Assembly (NCBI GenBank): GCA_027533385.1
Contig: JAPZUE010000009.1
Coordinates: forward strand, 62,001 to 126,000
Reading direction: 5' to 3'
Source: Rhizobium sp.
Lineage (GTDB): Bacteria > Pseudomonadota > Alphaproteobacteria > Rhizobiales > Rhizobiaceae
DNA length: 64,000 bases
Of the stretch, positions 35,673-46,000 are shown one piece after another (position 1 is the first letter of the stretch; every line of letters begins with the position of its first letter). A model generated the notes under the pieces. That model was not told the origin of the DNA, ran no database searches, and saw only the letters and a list, made by a program, of their open reading frames with translations. A program made the translations under genes and the position numbers.

Positions 35673-36410
35673 GTGAATATCAACCAGTTGCTGCATTTTC
35701 TGGTCGTCGTGGACGAGTTACGGACGGCAGCTGAGGTCGTTGCCGAGCTCGAAAAACTCGTGCGGAGCTACGGTTTCGAGTACCATGGTCTGGTGCGGCA
35801 ACCGAAGCCGGACGAGAATCCCATGGATCTCGTCCTGACAGGACACTGGCCCGAAGGCTGGCCGCAACTCTACATCGCCAAGAAATATGTCCTGACGGAC
35901 CCGACGATCCGCTACCTCGGCCAGGCGCAAAGCGGTTTCCGGTGGCGAGATGCGCTCTACGCCTTCCGGAATGATCCCCATCGCAAGCGCATGGAGCGTA
36001 TGCTGGGGGACAGCATGCGCTTCGGACTGATGGACGGCTATATCTTCCCCGTTCACGGTCGCACGGGTCTGCTCGGCAACATGACGGTGGGCGGTCGCCC
36101 GATCGACCTCTCGCCAGCGGAAATCACCCTTTTTGATGCGGTTGCGAAGAAGGCCTACTGGCGTCTCTTGGAATTCAAATATGCCGATGAAACCGAAGCC
36201 ATCAAGGTGATCGACACGCGGATGACGCGACGCGAAATGGAAGTTCTGAACTATCTTGCCGATGGACTGACCTCGAACGAAATCAGCAAGATCCTGAAGA
36301 TCTCCAATCACACCGTCGACTGGTACATGAATGGTATTCAGGACAAACTAAACGCGAAAAACCGACAGCACGTGGTGGCCTTGTCGTTCCGCCTCGGCCT
36401 CGTAACCTAA
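35673..36410 (+). CDS. LuxR-family regulator with autoinducer-binding domain (LuxR solo)
   Basis: A 245-residue regulator with an N-terminal autoinducer-binding-type domain (~10-165) and a C-terminal LuxR helix-turn-helix (~180-240, TRREMEVLNYLADGLTSNEI, SNHTVDWYMNGIQDKL). Ligand-pocket residues of TraR-like proteins appear conserved: the Tyr of LYIAKKY, Asp-Pro in LTDPTIRY, and Trp in FRWRDAL. No luxI-type synthase is in the window, so it is a solo that may sense a foreign or distant signal, or none. It starts at GTG 35673 with GGAGAA 6-11 bases upstream. Divergent from ndvA and 117 bases upstream of pyc. Confidence 0.87.
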   Translation: MNINQLLHFLVVVDELRTAAEVVAELEKLVRSYGFEYHGLVRQPKPDENPMDLVLTGHWPEGWPQLYIAKKYVLTDPTIRYLGQAQSGFRWRDALYAFRNDPHRKRMERMLGDSMRFGLMDGYIFPVHGRTGLLGNMTVGGRPIDLSPAEITLFDAVAKKAYWRLLEFKYADETEAIKVIDTRMTRREMEVLNYLADGLTSNEISKILKISNHTVDWYMNGIQDKLNAKNRQHVVALSFRLGLVT

Positions 36411-36527
36411 GGCGCGGCGGAATCTTCTCGACGGCCACCAAGGCAAATTGAACTTCCTAAAACAACGCGCTATGAGTTTTCTTCGCAGGTGCACAATGCC
36501 CTGGCATATCGTTTTGGGGAGATCGAA

Positions 36528-39500
36528 TTGCCAATATCCAAGATCCTAGTCGCCAACCGTTCGGAAATCGCGATCCGCGTCTTTCGCGCCGCCAACGAGC
36601 TCGGTCTGAAAACGGTCGCCATCTGGGCCGAGGAAGACAAACTCGCGCTGCACCGTTTCAAGGCGGATGAAAGCTATCAGGTTGGTCGGGGCCCGCACCT
36701 GTCGAGGGATCTCGGACCGATCGAAAGCTATCTGTCGATCGATGAAATCATCCGCGTTGCCAAGCTTTCCGGGGCCGATGCCATTCACCCGGGCTACGGA
36801 CTTCTGTCGGAAAGTCCTGAGTTCGTCGATGCCTGTAACGATGCAGGTCTGATCTTCATCGGTCCGCGAAGCGACACGATGCGTCAGCTCGGCAACAAGG
36901 TCGCCGCCCGCAATCTGGCGATCAGCGTCGGCGTGCCGGTCGTGCCCGCCACCGATCCGTTGCCGGATGATGAAGCCGATATTCACCGCCTGGCGGCCGA
37001 AATCGGCTATCCCGTGATGCTCAAGGCCTCCTGGGGCGGTGGTGGTCGCGGCATGCGCGCGATCCGCGACCCGAAGGACTTGCTGCGTGAGGTCACGGAA
37101 GGCAAGCGCGAGGCAATGGCCGCGTTCGGCAAGGACGAGGTCTATCTCGAAAAGCTCGTCGAGCGCGCCCGCCACGTCGAGAGCCAGGTGCTTGGCGATA
37201 CGCATGGCAATGTCGTGCATCTCTTCGAGCGTGATTGCTCGATCCAGCGCCGCAACCAGAAGGTCGTCGAGCGTGCGCCGGCACCTTACCTGAACGAAGC
37301 GCAGCGCCAGGAACTGGCCGACTATTCGCTCCGCATCGCCAAGGCGACGAACTATATCGGTGCCGGCACCGTCGAGTATCTGATGGATGCCGATACGGGC
37401 AAATTCTACTTCATCGAGGTCAACCCGCGCATTCAGGTTGAGCACACCGTCACCGAAGTCGTGACCGGCATCGATATCGTCAAGGCGCAGATCCACATTC
37501 TCGACGGCCATGCGATCGGTACGCCGGAATCGGGCGTGCCGAAGCAGGCGGATATCCGCCTCAATGGCCATGCCCTGCAGTGCCGCATCACCACCGAAGA
37601 TCCGGAGCAGAACTTCATTCCGGATTATGGCCGCATCACCGCCTATCGTTCGGCGGCGGGTTTCGGCATCCGTCTCGACGGTGGTACCGCCTATTCGGGC
37701 GCGATTATCACCCGCTACTATGACCCGCTCCTGGTCAAGGTGACGGCGTCGGGCAGCACCCCGCAGGAGGCGATCAGCCGCATGGACCGCGCCCTGCGCG
37801 AATTCCGTATCCGCGGCGTGGCGACCAACCTCACCTTCCTCGAGGCGATCATCGGTCATCCGAAGTTCCGCGACAATTCCTATACGACCCGCTTCATCGA
37901 CACGACGCCGGAGCTCTTCCAGCAGGTGAAGCGCCAGGACCGTGCGACCAAGCTGTTGACCTATCTCGCCGATGTGACCGTCAACGGGCATCCGGAAGTG
38001 AAGGGCCGCCCGAAGCCGCCGGCGGACGCGGCCGAGCCGGTCGTTCCCTATATCGATGCCGATATCAGGCCGGGCACCAAGCAGCTGCTCGACGAGCTCG
38101 GTCCGAAGAAGTTCGGCGACTGGATGCGCAATGAAAAGCGCATCTTGATGACCGATACGACGATGCGCGACGGTCACCAGTCGCTGCTGGCGACCCGCGT
38201 TCGCACCCATGATATCGCGAGGATCGCCGATACCTATGCGCGGGCGCTGCCGAACCTCTTCTCGCTCGAGTGCTGGGGCGGGGCGACCTTCGACGTCTCC
38301 ATGCGCTTCCTGACGGAAGATCCGTGGGAGCGGCTGCAGCTGGTGCGTGAAGGCGCGCCGAACCTGCTGTTGCAGATGCTGCTGCGGGGCGCCAACGGCG
38401 TCGGCTACAAGAACTATCCCGACAATGTCGTGAAGTATTTTGTCCGTCAGGCAGCAAAGGGCGGTATCGACCTCTTCCGCGTCTTCGACTGCCTGAACTG
38501 GGTCGACAACATGCGCGTGTCGATGGATGCCGTGATCGAGGAGAACAAGCTCTGCGAGGCGGTCATCTGCTACACGGGCGATCTCCTGAACTCGACGCGT
38601 CCGAAGTATGACCTGAAGTACTACACCACGCTCGCCACCGAGCTGGAAAAGGCCGGTGCGCATATCATCGCCGTCAAGGACATGGCCGGCCTTCTGAAGC
38701 CGGCTGCCGCCAAGGTGCTGTTCAAGGCGCTGCGCGAAGCGACCAGCCTGCCGATCCACTTCCACACGCACGACACCTCGGGCATTGCGGCTGCGACGGT
38801 TCTCGCGGCTGTCGAAGCCGGTGTGGATGCGGTCGATGCGGCGATGGATGCCTTCTCCGGCAACACCTCCCAGCCCTGCCTTGGCTCGATCGTCGAGGCC
38901 CTGCGCGGCTCCGAGCGTGACCCGGGGCTCGACCCGCACTGGATCCGCCGTATCTCCTTCTACTGGGAGGCCGTGCGCACGCAGTACGCCGCCTTCGAAA
39001 GCGACCTCAAGGGGCCGGCTTCGGAAGTCTACCTGCATGAAATGCCGGGTGGCCAGTTCACCAATCTCAAGGAACAGGCCCGTTCGCTGGGGCTTGAAAC
39101 CCGCTGGCATGAAGTGGCCCAGGCCTATGCCGATGCCAACCAGATGTTCGGTGATATCGTCAAGGTGACGCCGTCCTCCAAGGTCGTCGGCGACATGGCA
39201 CTGATGATGGTGAGCCAGGATCTCTCCGTTGCCGATGTCGAGAACCCGAACAAGGATATCGCCTTCCCGGACTCCGTCGTCTCGATGCTGAAGGGCGATC
39301 TCGGTCAGCCCCCGGGCGGCTGGCCGGAAGCACTGCAGAAGAAGGTGCTGAAGGGCGAGCAGCCCTATACGGAGGTGCCCGGTTCGCTGCTGCCGTCAGC
39401 CGACCTTGATGCCGAACGTAAGGCGATCGAAGAGAAGCTCGGCCGCGAAGTCACGGATTTCGAGTTTGCCTCGTATCTGATGTACCCGAAGGTCTTCACG

Positions 39501-39989
39501 GATTATGCGCTGGCCGCCGACATGTACGGCCCTGTCTCGGTCATCCCGACTCCGCAGTATTTCTACGGCCTGCCGGCCGGCGAAGAGCTGTTCGTCGATC
39601 TCGAAAAGGGCAAGACGCTCGTCATCGTCAATCAGGCGATCGGCAACACCGACGACAAGGGCATGGTCACCGTCTTCTTCGAGCTGAACGGTCAGCCGCG
39701 CCGCATCAAGGTGCCGGACCGCGCCCATGGTGCGTCTGGCAGCGCCATCCGCCGCAAGGCGGAGAACGGCAATGCCGCTCATCTCGGCGCTCCGATGCCG
39801 GGCGTCATCTCTCAGGTTGCCGTCTCTGCCGGCCAGGCGGTCAAGTCCGGTGACGTGCTGCTCTCGATCGAGGCGATGAAGATGGAAACGGCGCTGCATG
39901 CCGACCGCGACGGGACGATTGCGGATGTGTTCGTGCGCGTCGGTGATCAGATCGACGCCAAGGATCTGCTGATCGTCTATTCGGCCTGA
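36528..39989 (+). CDS. pyc: Pyruvate carboxylase
   Basis: A 1,153-residue single-chain, biotin-dependent enzyme that makes oxaloacetate from pyruvate and bicarbonate. Domains in order are biotin carboxylase (~1-460, ATP-grasp loop GGGGRGMRA), carboxyltransferase (~545-815, TMRDGHQSLLATRVR, metal-site HFHTHDTSG), and a C-terminal biotin carrier with AMKM, biotinyl Lys1118. The frame extends to 36489 with an ATG, but TTG 36528 has GGGGAG 6 bases upstream and gives PISKILVANRSEIA, the expected start, and the usual rhizobial length. It is followed by a strong terminator. Confidence 0.96.
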   Translation: MPISKILVANRSEIAIRVFRAANELGLKTVAIWAEEDKLALHRFKADESYQVGRGPHLSRDLGPIESYLSIDEIIRVAKLSGADAIHPGYGLLSESPEFVDACNDAGLIFIGPRSDTMRQLGNKVAARNLAISVGVPVVPATDPLPDDEADIHRLAAEIGYPVMLKASWGGGGRGMRAIRDPKDLLREVTEGKREAMAAFGKDEVYLEKLVERARHVESQVLGDTHGNVVHLFERDCSIQRRNQKVVERAPAPYLNEAQRQELADYSLRIAKATNYIGAGTVEYLMDADTGKFYFIEVNPRIQVEHTVTEVVTGIDIVKAQIHILDGHAIGTPESGVPKQADIRLNGHALQCRITTEDPEQNFIPDYGRITAYRSAAGFGIRLDGGTAYSGAIITRYYDPLLVKVTASGSTPQEAISRMDRALREFRIRGVATNLTFLEAIIGHPKFRDNSYTTRFIDTTPELFQQVKRQDRATKLLTYLADVTVNGHPEVKGRPKPPADAAEPVVPYIDADIRPGTKQLLDELGPKKFGDWMRNEKRILMTDTTMRDGHQSLLATRVRTHDIARIADTYARALPNLFSLECWGGATFDVSMRFLTEDPWERLQLVREGAPNLLLQMLLRGANGVGYKNYPDNVVKYFVRQAAKGGIDLFRVFDCLNWVDNMRVSMDAVIEENKLCEAVICYTGDLLNSTRPKYDLKYYTTLATELEKAGAHIIAVKDMAGLLKPAAAKVLFKALREATSLPIHFHTHDTSGIAAATVLAAVEAGVDAVDAAMDAFSGNTSQPCLGSIVEALRGSERDPGLDPHWIRRISFYWEAVRTQYAAFESDLKGPASEVYLHEMPGGQFTNLKEQARSLGLETRWHEVAQAYADANQMFGDIVKVTPSSKVVGDMALMMVSQDLSVADVENPNKDIAFPDSVVSMLKGDLGQPPGGWPEALQKKVLKGEQPYTEVPGSLLPSADLDAERKAIEEKLGREVTDFEFASYLMYPKVFTDYALAADMYGPVSVIPTPQYFYGLPAGEELFVDLEKGKTLVIVNQAIGNTDDKGMVTVFFELNGQPRRIKVPDRAHGASGSAIRRKAENGNAAHLGAPMPGVISQVAVSAGQAVKSGDVLLSIEAMKMETALHADRDGTIADVFVRVGDQIDAKDLLIVYSA

Positions 39990-40014
39990 TCGACCAAGGA
40001 TCTCCTGAAAGAGA

Positions 40015-40048
40015 AGAGGCCCCGCCATCGCTGGCGGGGCCTCTTTTG
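40015..40048. terminator. Bidirectional rho-independent terminator between pyc and ndvB
   Basis: AGAGGCCCCGCCA and TGGCGGGGCCTCT form a perfect 13-bp stem with a TCGC loop, followed by TTTG on the plus strand; A residues flank the left arm, so it can also stop ndvB transcription arriving from the right. Confidence 0.9.
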
Positions 40049-40072
40049 TTTCACTTCGATTGGCTGGATGGC

Positions 40073-43000
40073 TTACTCGGTCGCCTTGGCCTTCGGCTTG
40101 CGTGCCGGCTTTTTCGCTGGCGGTGGGGCGGGGGGCTCTGGCAGATCCTGGCCGATCACCTGCGCCTTGCCGTCCAGGGTCACGTCATAGCCTTCAGCAT
40201 TGCGTGAGACGGCGACGTCGACCTTGCGTCCATCGATCTCCACCGTCGCCTTGAAGCCCTGCCAGTGCTCGGGCAGAGCGGGGCTGACGACGATGTCACT
40301 GCCCTTGCGGCGAATGCCGAGGAAGCCTTCGACCGCAAAGCGGTAGAGCCAACCGGCAGAGCCCGTGTACCAGGTCCAGCCACCGCGACCGGCATAACCG
40401 CTGCCGCCATAGATATCGGCTGCCACAACGTAAGGCTCGACGCGGTACAGCTCGGCTTCTTCCGGCGTGCGGGCATGGTTGATCGGGTTCAAGAGTTCGA
40501 AGACGCGCCAGGCGTCGGAGAGGCGTCCGGCCTTGACCAGCGAGAGGCCGAGCCAGATCGCCGCGTGGGTGTACTGACCACCATTCTCACGCACACCCGG
40601 CGGATAGGCGCCGATGTAACCCGGATCGACCTCAGGCTTCTCGAAGGCCGGCGTGAACAGACGGACAATGCCCGTCTCCGTGTCGACCAGTTTCGAGACT
40701 GCGGACTCGAGAGCCTTTGCGGTATGCGCGGGATCTCCGAGACCGGAGAGCACGCTCCAGGACTGGGCGATGGAGTCGATCTGGCACTGCAAGGATAGGT
40801 TCGATCCCAGCGGCGAGCCGTCATCGAAATAGCCGCGACGATAGTGGTCACCGTCCCAGCCGGCCGTTTCCAGCGCTGTCTTGAGCTTTGCAACATGGTC
40901 GCTCCAGCGGGCGCTGCGGTCCCGTTCGCCGCGCTTGTCGGCCTGGGTCTTGAAGCGCTCCAGCGTTGCCGCCAGAAGCCAGCCCAGCCAGACGCTTTCG
41001 CCGCGGCCTTCAATGCCGACACGGTTCATGCCGTCGTTCCAGTCACCGCCGAGGATCAGCGGCAGACCGTGTTCGCCGGTGCGGGCAATCGCCAGATCCA
41101 GAGCGCGGGCGGCATGCTCGTAGAGATCTGCCGTCTCTGCCGCCGTGTTCGGCAGGAAGAAGCTGTCATGCTGCCCCTGCTTCAGGTCCGGGCCGTCCAG
41201 GAAGGGGACCTGTTCGGTGAGGATGGTTTCGTCGCCCGTGGCCGAGACATACTGGTCGATCGCATAGGCGAGCCAGACAACGTCGTCGGAGATCATGGTG
41301 CGGACACCCGCTCCCGTCTGCGGCAGCCACCAATGCTGGACGTCGCCTTCGACGAACTGGCGGGCTGCGGCCTTCAGGATCTGGCGGCGGGCAAGCTGTG
41401 GTTCGACGGTCAGGAAGGCCAGCGTATCCTGCAACTGGTCACGGAAGCCATAGGCACCGCTCGCCTGATAGAAGCCTGCCCGCGCGAAGATGCGGCAGGC
41501 GAGCGCCTGATAGGGCAGCCAGCGATTGACGAGGTTGTCGAAGCCCTTGTCTCCGGTCTCGACCGAGAGCTTGCCGGTGAAGCCCGTCCAAAAATCGCTG
41601 TTGATCTTCAGGATGGTCTCGAAGCCGGAGCCACGGACCGTCTTCACCAGATCGATCGCTTTTTCCGCCGTGTCGGTCTCGCCGAGCAGGAAGGTCATGT
41701 CGCGGGACTGGCCGGGTGCCAGCTCGACATCGAAGGCGATTGCGGCGCAGGGGTCGCTTTCGCTCTCGATCGATCCACTCAGACCGGAGGCTCGCGCAAC
41801 GGCCTGTGGCAGCTTGATGGTGCCGTTGCGACCGATGAATTCGCGGCGGCTTGCCGTATAGCCATCCGGCTGCTCCGGACCCGCCAGGAAGGCGAAACGA
41901 CCGGGATAGTTGATGTCGTAGGGGTTCGACGCAAGCAGTGCGCCCGTTTCCTCGTCGAAGGTCGAGAGAACGAAGGGCGCGGTCCGGGCCTGGTTGTTAC
42001 CCAAAACCCATTCCGCATAGCCGTAAATGCGGAACTTACGTGCTTCGCCGCTGACATTCTTGATACGGATCTTCGTGAGCTTCACCGGACGCTCGCGATC
42101 GACCGTCTGCGTCAATTCGATTTCGAGATCGCCGTGGCGGCTGACAAAGGTCGAGTAGCCGAGACCATGACGCGTCTCGAAACTCGCTGTCGGATCGAGG
42201 TTCAGCGCGCTCACCGTCGCATAGGCGCGACCGCTGACGAGATCGGCGACGTAGAAGGCCTCACCCGGGCGGTTGATGACGGGGTCATTGGTCCAGGGCG
42301 TGACCTGGTAGTCGCGGGAGTTCTGGCTCCAGCTGAAACCGGCGCCCTCTGCCGAGACGTGGAAGCCGAAGCTTTCGTTGGCGATGACGTTGATCCACGG
42401 ATGCGGCGTGCTGGCGGTGCCACCGAGACGGACGACATATTCCTTGCCGTCTTTCGAGAAGCCGCCGAAACCGTTCCAGAAGTCGAGGTCTGCGCCGTCA
42501 GCCTTCTCAGCCGTTTTGGCCGGTGCGGGCAGCGACGGGGGCAGGCCTGCCCATTCGGCTTCGCCGTCGATGGTGCGCGGTGTCGCAAACAGCGAGACGG
42601 CACGGTTCACCTGGTCGACGATCTTGCCGTTGCGGGTATGGAGAACGACGCGGGCTGCCGCGAGAACGGCAAGCGTTGCGCCCTCGTCCTGCAGATCGTC
42701 ACGGACGGTGAAGACATGCTGGCGACCGCCCGGCAGGCGGTGGCGCAGATTGTCCGCCATCTGGTCGAGCGCATGCTGCATGTCCTGGGCGTAGGAGGTC
42801 GCGCGCTCGTTGATGATGGCAAGATCGGCCACGACGCCGCGACGGCGCAGATATTCCAGCGCGCTCATCGCTTCGCGGGCGATGTCCATGTCCATGTCGT
42901 CGTTGATGCGCAGCGCAAAGATCGGGAAGTCGCCCGAAATTGCCATGGGCCAGAGAGCCGACTGCGACTTCAGGCCCTTGCGGACCGTTTCCGGGTCAGC

Positions 43001-46000
43001 GCGCAGATGGTTGTCCGGATAGGTGAGGTAGCGGCCGAGATGCTGGAAGGCGGCCGCCTGCTGCGAGGTGATGCCGATGTGGCGAAGCTCGACCTGCGCA
43101 CGCGTCCAGGCATGGATCAGCTCGTGGCTGAAGGAATCCGGATGGCGATAGCGTTCGATCGCCTTGTCGACTTCCTCGCGGTTCGGGGCGGCCATTGTCC
43201 AGAAGATCACCTGGACCTTCTTGCCGGCCGGCACGCGCACGACGCGACGCAGGCTCAGGATCGGGTCAAGCGTGAAGCCTTCCGTGCCGGACAAGGTTGC
43301 GCCCGGATCGAAGGCGGCTGCCTCGCCGAGGCTGCGGCCACGGCCCAGGAACTTCCGACGATCGGTCTCGAACTCGGTCGGACGGCCCTGGCCGGCACTG
43401 TCGACGACCAGATGGGCGACGCAGATATCCGGATCGGACGGGCTGCGCTTGTTGCGCTCGGCGCGGATGACGTCGCGACGGCGGCCGAACTCGGTCTTCA
43501 CGAACATGCGCGAGAAGAGCGGATGGGCGTTGTCGCCATCTTCATAGGCGAGGACCGGCTCGGTGTAGGAGGTGACCTCGATATAGCGGTCTTCCGTGCC
43601 GGTGTTGAGGATCGTCAGGCGACGGCCTTCGGCATCGTGCTCCGTGCCGACGATGCATTCCAGCGTGGTCGAGATGTCGCCGACGGTCTTGAAGAATTCG
43701 GCCTTGTCGTCGCCGAAGATGACCTTGGACTTTTCATTCAAGGCACTGCGTGGCGCCGATGTCGCCGACCACCATTCGTTGGTCGCGGTATCGCGCAGGA
43801 AGAGGAATGTGCCCCAGCGATCTTCGGTCGTATCAGGCTTCCAGCGGGTGACGGACTGGCCGTTCCAGCGGGAAAAGCCCGAGCCGGTGGCGGTCAGCAT
43901 CACTGAGTAGTGGCCGTTGGAGAGGAAGACGACTTCGCGGTCCTTGGTGGCCGGGTCTTCGACGGTGCGGATTTCGGCGCGCAGCAGGTCGGCCTGGCCC
44001 TTGCCCGGCGTCTGCGGCTCGTATTTGGCGCTCATGACCGGGATTTCGCGCGGTGTCTTTTCCTGCAGGAGGAGTTCAGCCGCTTCGACCACGGGATCGG
44101 CATGGAAGAGGGCGCGCAGACGGCCATTGAAGGCGACGTTGGCGATCGCCGCAATCGACATGCCATGGTGGTGGGCATAGTAGTTGTAGACGACGGCGCA
44201 TTTCTTGCCATCCGGCAGGCGGGTGGGCGTGAAGTCGACGGCATCGTAGAAGCCGTAGGCACCGAGGGCACCGAGCTTGCGCAGGCGCTTCAGGTTCTCA
44301 AGCGCTGCTTCCGGATAATACTGGCTGGCAAGGATCGAGGCATAGGGCGCCACGACGGCGTTCTGGCCGAGACCACGCTTCAGGCCGAGGGTCGGCACAC
44401 CGAAGTTGGTGTACTGGTAGTTCATCTCGTGGTCGCGGGCGTTGAAGGCCGCTTCCGAGATGCCCCACGGAATGTTCAGGCGGCGCCCGTGGTTCATCTG
44501 CTCGATGACGACGAGATTGTTGGTCTGGTTGAGGATGCCACCCTGACGTTCCTGCATGACGAGCGGCGGCATCAGATATTCGAACATCGAGCCCGACCAG
44601 GAGATCAGCGCGGCACGCGCGCCAATCGGCACGACCTGGCGACCGAGGCGGTACCAGTGCTCCGTGGGCAGGTCGCCCTTGGCAATCGCAAACAGGCTGG
44701 TCAGGCGGCATTCCGACGCCAGAAGGTCGTAGCAGGCCTCGTCCAGTTCACGCGCATCGACGCGGTAGCCGATGGACAGCAGGCGACGCTCCGGACGGAA
44801 CAGGAAGGTGAAGTCCATCGAAAACGCGATGTTGCGGGCGCGCTCGGACAACTGGCTGAGACGTTGGCGCAGCGGGTCGATGTTCGACAGGTCGAAGGCG
44901 GTGTCGGCAATATGCGCTTCGCAGACCGAGACAAGCGATTCCGTCCAGCGGACGACCTCTGCGCTCTGCTCCGAGCGCACTTCGTGATGCAGGTTGGCGG
45001 CAAGCTTCTGCACGTCGCGGGCAAGCACCGCGAGGTTGATGATGCGGATTGAGGCGAATTCGTGCTCGCGCTTGACCGCTGCAAGCGCCGTGTTGAAGCC
45101 GATGATGCGCTCTTCGAGGCGACGGCGAAGCGGACGGACCGTCTTTCGGTCGTCCGGCAGCTGGCCGAGGATTTCGAGCAGGATGCCGCCGACATCACCG
45201 ATGCCGTCGAGATTGCCCTGGAGATGAGCGGAGGGGGCTTCCGCCCATTCGCGGCAGGCGGAGGAGATCGCGATCAGATGGCCGGCCAGGTTGCCGCTGT
45301 CGACGGCCGAGATGTATTTCGGGCCGAGCGTGTTGAGCGTGTCCGTGTAGTACCAGTTGTAGAGATGGCCGCGATACTTCTCCATCCGCTCGACGGTCGC
45401 GATCGTCTGCTCCATGCGTTCGATCGTCTGTTCGAAGCTCAACCAGCCGAAATGGCGAGCAGAGACGACAGAGAGCAGGTAGACGCCAATGTTGGTCGGC
45501 GAGGTGCGATGCGCGACGATCGCTTCCGGCGTTTCCTGGAAGTTGTCCGGGGGCAGATAGTTGTCGCCGGCCGTCGTGAAGGTCTCGTAGTAGCGCCAGG
45601 TGCGACGGGCGATCTTGCGCAGCTCGTATGAGACGTTCTCCGGCACTTCCAGGCTGTCTTCTGTTTCAGCAGACTGGCTGACATACCAGGCGAGCAGCGG
45701 CGAGAGGACCCAGAGGAACGCGAAGGGAAGCCCGATCAGGTAACCGTAACCACCCGGCAGCGCCGCTACGGCAACCGAGAGGATGGCGAGGATCGGCGCG
45801 TGGCGCATGTTCTGGTAATAGGAGGCAATCGAGCCCTGCGCGGCCGACTGGACGCTGGCTGCCGTGCGCCATTCGAGCAGGAGCTTGCGGCTCACCAGCA
45901 TGCGATAAAGCGAGCGCGCGATGGCATCGGCCATCATGCAGGCATTGTCGGCGATGAAGACGATGCGCAGCGCCACCTGGGCGTTGATCGAGCGCACTTC

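Noticed and set aside
36546..39110. Antisense frame of 854 codons across pyruvate carboxylase
   Set aside because: Overlaps a clear, motif-complete gene; the translated sequence is Arg/His/Asp-rich with no recognisable domain, as expected for an antisense shadow in GC-rich DNA.
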